NCBI GenBank assembly: GCA_013289765.1
Contig: JABCZI010000002.1
Location: 310,001 to 374,000 of the forward strand
Length of the DNA: 64,000 nucleotides
Direction: 5' to 3'
From: Acidobacteriota bacterium
Lineage (GTDB): Bacteria; Acidobacteriota; Terriglobia; Terriglobales; Acidobacteriaceae
Positions 59,182 through 64,000 of this stretch are shown piece after piece. The position numbers and the translations under genes are program-made. Numbering within the stretch: the first letter of the stretch is position 1; every line of letters begins with the position of its first letter. The notes below the pieces were generated by a model. The model was not told where the DNA came from, made no database searches, and was given only the letters and a program-made list of their open reading frames with translations.

Positions 59182-60573
59182 CTAGATTTTCTCGAGGATC
59201 GTGGCAAAGAATCCGTCGCAGGGCTGGATGCCGGGGAGCGTACGCAGATAGGGGCCGCGCGTCAGCGAAGGAATGTCCTTACAGATTAATTCTCCGTTCT
59301 CCTGCAACTGCCCGAGTCGCACTCGGCAATCAATGACATGGAAGGATTGATTCTTCGCCAGCGATATCTCGACCACATCTTCGTTCTCTTCTCTCTCCAA
59401 TGAACATGTGGAATAAATCAGGCGGCCTCGTTCAGAAACTTGAGCCATCGCGGAACATAGAATCGCCACTTGGCGCCGCTGAAGATCGGCAAGATCTTCG
59501 GGCATGAGCCGCCACTTGATTTCCGGATTCCGAGCCAGCGTGCCCGTACCTGAGCAAGGAACGTCGGCCAGTATGCGATCGAAGGCTTGGGCAAAAGGAA
59601 GATTGCAGGCATCGGCGGCGATCACTTGAATATTGCGAATAGATGCGCCGGGAGGGGAGGGACCAGTGTTCAGCAATTTTCGCAGCAGCCGTGCACGGTG
59701 AGGATGCAATTCGAGCGCGGCGATAGCCGCCCCGGAATTACGATCGGCGATGGCCGCGGTCTTTCCTCCAGGAGCAGCGCAGCAATCGAGAATGTTTGTT
59801 CCCGTACCGACAAGGGCCGCTACAAGTTGCGAGGCTTCGTCTTGAATGACACACAAGCCCGCTCGAAACGCGGTGGATTTGGTGATGTCTCCACGAAGAA
59901 CTCGCCGTGCAGAGGAGAGAAGAGAGCCCGGAGCAAGTTCGATTCCTTCTGCTTTGATTGTTTCTTCCGCATCTGGATGACGAATTCGAATTGCAGTCAC
60001 GGGAACGGATTGATCGTATTCGCAAATCCGACGAACGAGATCGAGTCCATACTGCTGGACCCAGCGTTCAACCAGCCACCGCGGATGCGAGCTGCTGGCG
60101 GCAACCTTCTCTGCTGACAATGCCGTGAGCGACGATTCAGAGAGCGGGCGGCACGCGCTCTTGGCCGCAAGTTTCCGCAGAACTGCATTGACGAAGGGAG
60201 CCGCGGAACGCTTACGGGCGCGCTTGACGAGTTCGACACTTTCATTGATCGCGGCACGCGGGGGAATGCGGTCGAGCCAGCGAATTTGATAGGCCGCAAT
60301 GCGTAGCGCAATTAAGACCTCAAGATCGAGTTTGGCGATTGGCTGCGAGGAACTTTCGGCAATCTGCGAGTCAAGTACTGATCGCCAGCGCAAAACGCCC
60401 ATTACCAATTCCGTGGTCAGAGAGTGATCAATCAGCGAGAGCTGGTTGTATGTTTTCGAATGTAGAAGTTCGGATGCGTAAGACGACTCGCGCTCGCACC
60501 GAATCAGAATGTCAAATGCCGCGGCGCGTGCCGGAGAGATGATGGAATGGGAAGAGTGTGCTTTGGATTTCAC
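59182..60573 (-). CDS. rsmB: 16S rRNA (cytosine-967-C5)-methyltransferase RsmB
   Basis: 463 residues. An N-terminal NusB-like RNA-binding domain (about 1-150) is followed by the SAM domain with LDCCAAPGGKTAAIADR. The two catalytic cysteines are in DVPCSGTGTLARNPEIKW and YSTCSLEREENEDVV. It is last in the aroC-def-fmt-rsmB run; fmt-rsmB with def is a common bacterial order. Confidence 0.95.
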   Translation of the reverse strand: MKSKAHSSHSIISPARAAAFDILIRCERESSYASELLHSKTYNQLSLIDHSLTTELVMGVLRWRSVLDSQIAESSSQPIAKLDLEVLIALRIAAYQIRWLDRIPPRAAINESVELVKRARKRSAAPFVNAVLRKLAAKSACRPLSESSLTALSAEKVAASSSHPRWLVERWVQQYGLDLVRRICEYDQSVPVTAIRIRHPDAEETIKAEGIELAPGSLLSSARRVLRGDITKSTAFRAGLCVIQDEASQLVAALVGTGTNILDCCAAPGGKTAAIADRNSGAAIAALELHPHRARLLRKLLNTGPSPPGASIRNIQVIAADACNLPFAQAFDRILADVPCSGTGTLARNPEIKWRLMPEDLADLQRRQVAILCSAMAQVSERGRLIYSTCSLEREENEDVVEISLAKNQSFHVIDCRVRLGQLQENGELICKDIPSLTRGPYLRTLPGIQPCDGFFATILEKI

Positions 60574-60624
60574 TGTGGCCAGTATGACCGAAGCGGCCGG
60601 CGGGAGGAAACTATTCGTATTGCA

Positions 60625-61566
60625 TTAACCGCCAAGCTTTTCACAGGACTCCGGCCGATAGCCCCGAATGAAGTCAGAAGCAGCGGTTCGCTTTTTTCCT
60701 TCCAACTGTAATTCCAGGAGTTCGATCGAACTGTCATGGCCGCAGCCGAGAAAAAGTTGGTCACCTTCTACTTTCAGTTCGGATGATGAGAGCGCTTGAT
60801 CGGAGAGGGCCGCCTTCCATACTTGAAGATTCTTTCCGCGAAACTTAGAGTAAGCACCGGGCCAAGGCTGAAATCCCCGCATCCGATTTAGTATTTCCGG
60901 CGCGGCGCGAGAAAAGTCGATGAGTCCGTCTTCCTTTCGAAGGATGGGCGCAAGCGTTGCTTGAGCGTGATCCTGAGGACGCGGGCTAATGGTGCCAGAT
61001 TTCATCCCACGCAGCGTTGTGACCATTAGATTCGCACCCATGCCCGCCAGCTTGGGCGCGAGGGTCTCGGCCGTATCTTCGGGCGCAATGGAAATTTCCT
61101 CTTGCAAAAGGACGTCACCAGTATCGAGACCGGCGTCGATTCGCATCGTAGTGACTCCGGTAGTAGTTTCGCCGCGCGCAATGGCCCACTGAATGGGAGC
61201 GGCCCCTCGATATTTCGGCAGGAGCGAAGCATGCAAATTAATATTGCCGAGCGGAGCAAGATCGAGCATCCACTGCGGAATGATGCGACCGTATCCCACA
61301 ACAATAATCGCGTCAGGATGAATAGCGGTGAGCCGATCGCGAAACTCGGCATTGTTCTTGATGCTTTCGGGCTGGAGGATCGGCAGTTGCAACCGTAGAG
61401 CCGATTGCTTGACGGGGGAATCGACAACTTCGAGGCCGCGACCTTTGGGTCGGTCCGGCTGCGTCACTACGAACTGAATATTAAATCCAGTTTCGGACAG
61501 CCGTTCCAGCGTAGGCACGGCAAATCGAGGGGTTCCGCAAAAAACGAGATTGAGGGAGGGAGGCAT
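60625..61566 (-). CDS. fmt: Methionyl-tRNA formyltransferase
   Basis: 313 residues. LVFCGTPRFAVPTLERL opens the N-terminal domain. The folate/active-site signature is NINLHASLLPKYRGAAPIQW, and GETTTGVTTMRIDAGLDTG follows. The C-terminal OB-like domain has RMRGFQPWPGAY. It formylates initiator Met-tRNA. It is preceded by def on the same strand, about 95 bp away across a word-iterated spacer. Confidence 0.96.
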   Translation of the reverse strand: MPPSLNLVFCGTPRFAVPTLERLSETGFNIQFVVTQPDRPKGRGLEVVDSPVKQSALRLQLPILQPESIKNNAEFRDRLTAIHPDAIIVVGYGRIIPQWMLDLAPLGNINLHASLLPKYRGAAPIQWAIARGETTTGVTTMRIDAGLDTGDVLLQEEISIAPEDTAETLAPKLAGMGANLMVTTLRGMKSGTISPRPQDHAQATLAPILRKEDGLIDFSRAAPEILNRMRGFQPWPGAYSKFRGKNLQVWKAALSDQALSSSELKVEGDQLFLGCGHDSSIELLELQLEGKKRTAASDFIRGYRPESCEKLGG

Positions 61567-61660
61567 TGAGCAATTTTGTAATTGGGTAATTGAGCAATTG
61601 AAAGAGGCGCCAACTGAAATAGAAATTTACTATTTACCAAATTACCCAATGACAGCTTTT
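61567..61660. repeat. AATTGGGTAATTG-iterated inverted repeat between def and fmt
   Basis: The left part (TGTAATTGGGTAATTGAGCA) and right part (TTACCAAATTACCCAATGAC) are imperfect inverted copies around a 40-bp loop. It belongs to the same architectural class as the palindromic spacers at 1545, 2551, 25756 and 46457. Confidence 0.5.
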
Positions 61661-62170
61661 CTACCATTCTCCCGCTTTCACCAGCTTGCGAATCTTGCGC
61701 TTGATCAGGTCGCGCTTGAGGGCGCTGATATGGCTGATATACAGCTTGCCGTTCAGGTGATCGGTTTCGTGCTGAAAGGCGCGGGCCAGCAAATCGTCAC
61801 CGGTTTTTTCGAAAAGTTTCCCGGTAACATCTTGAGCGCGTACGGTCACCACCTGCGCGCGACTGACGTTTTCTCGGAAGTCGGGGATGCTGAGACAGCC
61901 TTCGCTCTGCGAGTGGCGCCCTTCCTTGTGAATGATCTCCGGATTGATCAGGACAAGCTTGGCGTTCGGGTCTTCTTTGAAGGTGACGTCGACCACGGCG
62001 ATACGGCGGGAAATTCCGATTTGCGGCGCAGCCAGTCCTACACCGCGGGCAGCGTACATGGACTCGAACATATCCTCGATCAGCTTCTGCAATGCTTCAT
62101 CGAAGACCGTCACCTTTTCGGCGGGCTTGTCGAGGACGGGATTTCCGAACTTCACAATGGGATAAATCAT
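61661..62170 (-). CDS. def: Peptide deformylase
   Basis: 169 residues. All three motifs are present: GVGLAAPQIG, EGCLSIPDF and QHETDHLNG (metal ligands Cys, His, His and catalytic Glu). It removes the formyl group from nascent proteins, pairing with fmt downstream. The ATG overlaps the aroC stop by one base (TGATG), so translation is coupled. Confidence 0.97.
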   Translation of the reverse strand: MIYPIVKFGNPVLDKPAEKVTVFDEALQKLIEDMFESMYAARGVGLAAPQIGISRRIAVVDVTFKEDPNAKLVLINPEIIHKEGRHSQSEGCLSIPDFRENVSRAQVVTVRAQDVTGKLFEKTGDDLLARAFQHETDHLNGKLYISHISALKRDLIKRKIRKLVKAGEW

Positions 62171-63342
62171 CAGTAGTTTTTCAGCTGCAGGCAGTAGCCC
62201 TGAAAATTCCGCAAAGTTTCTCCCATGGAATCGCCGCCGAATTTTTCGAGAGCGCAGCGAGCCAGGGTGAGCGCGACCATCGCTTCCGCTGCCACTCCAG
62301 CGGCTGGGACCACACAGACATCGGAGCGTTCGTATGCGGCGTTCACCGGTTCTCGCGTCGAGAAATCGACAGACTTCAGTGGGCGGCGTAAGGTGGAAAT
62401 CGGCTTCAGATACCCCCGCACGCGAATCTCTTCACCGTTGGAAACGCCCCCTTCAATTCCGCCGGCATTATTGCGCGTGCGAGTGAAGGCGGTAAAATTC
62501 GAGGGTTCACCGTAACCAATTTCGTCGTGAACCGCGGAGCCGGGAGATGCGGCGGCGGTGACCCCTGAGCCAATCTCCACTGCTTTCACTGCTTGCAGAG
62601 ACATGACAGCGGCCGCCAGCAAAGCATCGAGACGTTCGTCCCACTGCGCGTACGTGCCCAGGCCAGGCGGAACACCGTGCGCAACCACCTCGAAAACTCC
62701 TCCGACGGAGTCGCCTGTTTTCAGGACTTTATCGACTTGATCTTTCATTTGTTGCTGCATTTCTGGATCGGCGCAATTGAGCAGGATTTCTTCCTGACTG
62801 TAAAGCGCTTGAATCTTTTCCCACGGAACATCTTCTTGCATGGCGGCGCTGCCGACGGCCACGACGTGACTTAGAACGTCAAGGCCAAGTTCGTGTAAGA
62901 AAATCTTAGCCAGCGCGCCGATGGCAACGCGCGCGGCCGATTCGCGAGCCGAAGCACGCTCCAGAACGTAGCGGGCCTCAGAGAAATTGTATTTCAGAGC
63001 TCCCGCGAGGTCGGCGTGCCCGGGGCGCGGAGAGGCAACACGCTTGTGACGAGAAGGATCACCTTCGCCAACGGGTAATGCCTCCTGCCAATTTTTCCAG
63101 TCGCGGTTTTCCAGTTGCACCGCAATCGGCGAGCCGATGGTCATGCCGTGGCGAATGCCGGAGAGAACGTGAGCCTGATCCCGTTCAATCTTCATGCGGC
63201 CGCCGCGGCCGTAACCTTGTTGCCGGCGCCAGAGTTCCCGATCCAAAAACGCCTGATCTATCTTTAATCCGGCGGGCAGGCCGGAAAGGAAGGCGACCAA
63301 AGCTTCGCCGTGAGATTCTCCCGCAGTGAAATAACGCAGCAT
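62170..63342 (-). CDS. aroC: Chorismate synthase
   Basis: 390 residues. Signatures: GESHGEALVAFLSGLPAGL, RRQQGYGRGGRMKIERDQ, HADLAGALKYNF and RASARESAARVAIGALAK. It forms chorismate from EPSP using reduced flavin. It is first of the four-gene minus-strand run. The GESHG start and full length indicate an intact enzyme. Confidence 0.97.
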   Translation of the reverse strand: MLRYFTAGESHGEALVAFLSGLPAGLKIDQAFLDRELWRRQQGYGRGGRMKIERDQAHVLSGIRHGMTIGSPIAVQLENRDWKNWQEALPVGEGDPSRHKRVASPRPGHADLAGALKYNFSEARYVLERASARESAARVAIGALAKIFLHELGLDVLSHVVAVGSAAMQEDVPWEKIQALYSQEEILLNCADPEMQQQMKDQVDKVLKTGDSVGGVFEVVAHGVPPGLGTYAQWDERLDALLAAAVMSLQAVKAVEIGSGVTAAASPGSAVHDEIGYGEPSNFTAFTRTRNNAGGIEGGVSNGEEIRVRGYLKPISTLRRPLKSVDFSTREPVNAAYERSDVCVVPAAGVAAEAMVALTLARCALEKFGGDSMGETLRNFQGYCLQLKNY

Positions 63343-63546
63343 GAGTGCTCGATTCTACCTGATGAGGCAGCGCTCTTGAAATTTCTGGACCGGGCGGCGC
63401 GCAATTGATCCGCATTAATACGCCGGAGGGCCGATTTTCAACGGCGCAGCCCGCCAATGATTGATACAATAATTGGAGACTTCAGTTTAGCTTCGCCTTT
63501 CCGCTCACGTCATTTCGCAAACACTCTGGCCAAGTAAGGAGACTGT

Positions 63547-64000
63547 GTGCCCCCACGCACAGATTCAAGGGATATTCTTTTTTCGAATAGCAAGATTCGT
63601 TGCGCGCTGGCCCACGACCACGTTCTGTTGCGCCAAGGTTTGCGGCGACTGCTCGAAGACGAGCCTGACCTTGAGGTGGTCAGCGAGGCTGCCAATGCGG
63701 CCGAGTGCTTGCGCAAGGTGCAGGAGCTGCGGCCGGACGTGGTGATCGCGGATTCCGCGACTTTTCGCCTGTCCTCGGCTGATACAGAACTTTGTGTGGC
63801 GCGGGAATCTGTGCGTACCAAGTTAGTGTTCTTGAGTACAGAGAAACAAACATCCGCCGGCGAACTCGTGGAAATGGTCCGGAGAGCATACTCCTCCAGC
63901 CGAAGCGGCTATGTTGAAGCACGTCCAGAACGCGAACCGCTGGTTTCCAGCCCCACACTGTTCCCACAACCACGCACTCTCACCGCGCGGGAGCGGGAAG
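63547..64000 (+). CDS. NarL/LuxR-type response regulator (partial, runs off the edge)
   Basis: 151 codons are visible, open to the window end. A GTG at 63547 has AAGGAG 5 nt upstream. The receiver part has CALAHDHVLLRQGLRRLLED and the acceptor Asp in VVIADS. A linker rich in Ser/Pro/Arg leads to LTARERE, the first turn of a LuxR helix-turn-helix. It resembles DNA-binding regulators of the NarL/FixJ group. No kinase lies nearby in the window. Confidence 0.75.
   Translation, partial: MPPRTDSRDILFSNSKIRCALAHDHVLLRQGLRRLLEDEPDLEVVSEAANAAECLRKVQELRPDVVIADSATFRLSSADTELCVARESVRTKLVFLSTEKQTSAGELVEMVRRAYSSSRSGYVEARPEREPLVSSPTLFPQPRTLTARERE

Noticed and set aside
39657-63534. Shared 13-mer AAACACTCTGGCC at about 39659 and 63520
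   Set aside because: A 13-bp match is expected by chance many times in 64 kb, and the contexts are unrelated.

Overview
The window looks like a chromosomal segment of an acidobacterium (Acidobacteriota, Terriglobia/Koribacter-like). This is an inference from the mix of genes: secreted NTF2-like proteins, a split kdpD, conserved unnamed secreted proteins, S9 and inactive S41 peptidases, and word-iterated palindromic spacers. GC content is moderately high and genes are tightly packed. No rRNA, tRNA or CRISPR array was found. Positions 1-184 hold no gene I can support.

Layout. 185-3152 (minus): folC, accD, cobO. 3357-7068: a secreted NTF2-like protein, then a minus-strand run nadD, rsfS, methyltransferase, rlmH and a 55-residue coiled-coil protein. 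7271-11595: a membrane hybrid kinase (PAS-HisKA-HATPase-REC-PilZ), then rplU-rpmA-obgE on the minus strand. 11890-14379: small secreted proteins and a PEGA protein. 14939-17955: a complete IS1595-family transposon with terminal inverted repeats and a perfect 8-bp target duplication; it carries an AIPR-family (abortive infection) gene as cargo. 18090-26278: sulfur metabolism in two blocks (MoeZ-like E1/rhodanese and a MoaD/ThiS-like carrier; then cysM and a JAMM protease), with a prohibitin-like protein, an orphan OppD ATPase, a phosphoesterase, RNase H and small proteins between them. 26565-26890: a candidate structured RNA made of two related domains. 26939-28510: a PccB-like carboxyltransferase.

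28556-36876 is a potassium-responsive Kdp locus. The kdpD sensor is split into two divergent genes. kdpE follows, then a candidate three-repeat operator, a 28-residue membrane peptide and kdpF-A-B-C. 37017-41676: a His-rich secreted protein, an FG-GAP-like protein, thiL, an M23 peptidase and cysE. 41726-46457: S9 peptidase, AraC regulator, small membrane proteins and ogt. 46552-49791: an amino-acid permease, an AbrB/PIN toxin-antitoxin pair with a clear promoter and operator, a ComF-like phosphoribosyltransferase, a zinc ribbon and a small membrane protein. 49875-52388: two FAD-dependent amine oxidoreductases. 52587-59171 is an envelope block: receiver-TonB fusion, S41-like pseudoprotease, class A PBP and PASTA protein. 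59182-63342 (minus): aroC-def-fmt-rsmB. A LuxR-type response regulator runs off the right edge.

The most notable observations are the AIPR-carrying IS1595 transposon with exact ends, the two-domain RNA whose closing stems share a shape but not a sequence, a CysO-type cysteine pathway whose carrier ends in GG-AA and so should need JAMM trimming, the divergent split KdpD, and an S41 protein that has lost its catalytic Ser and Lys.
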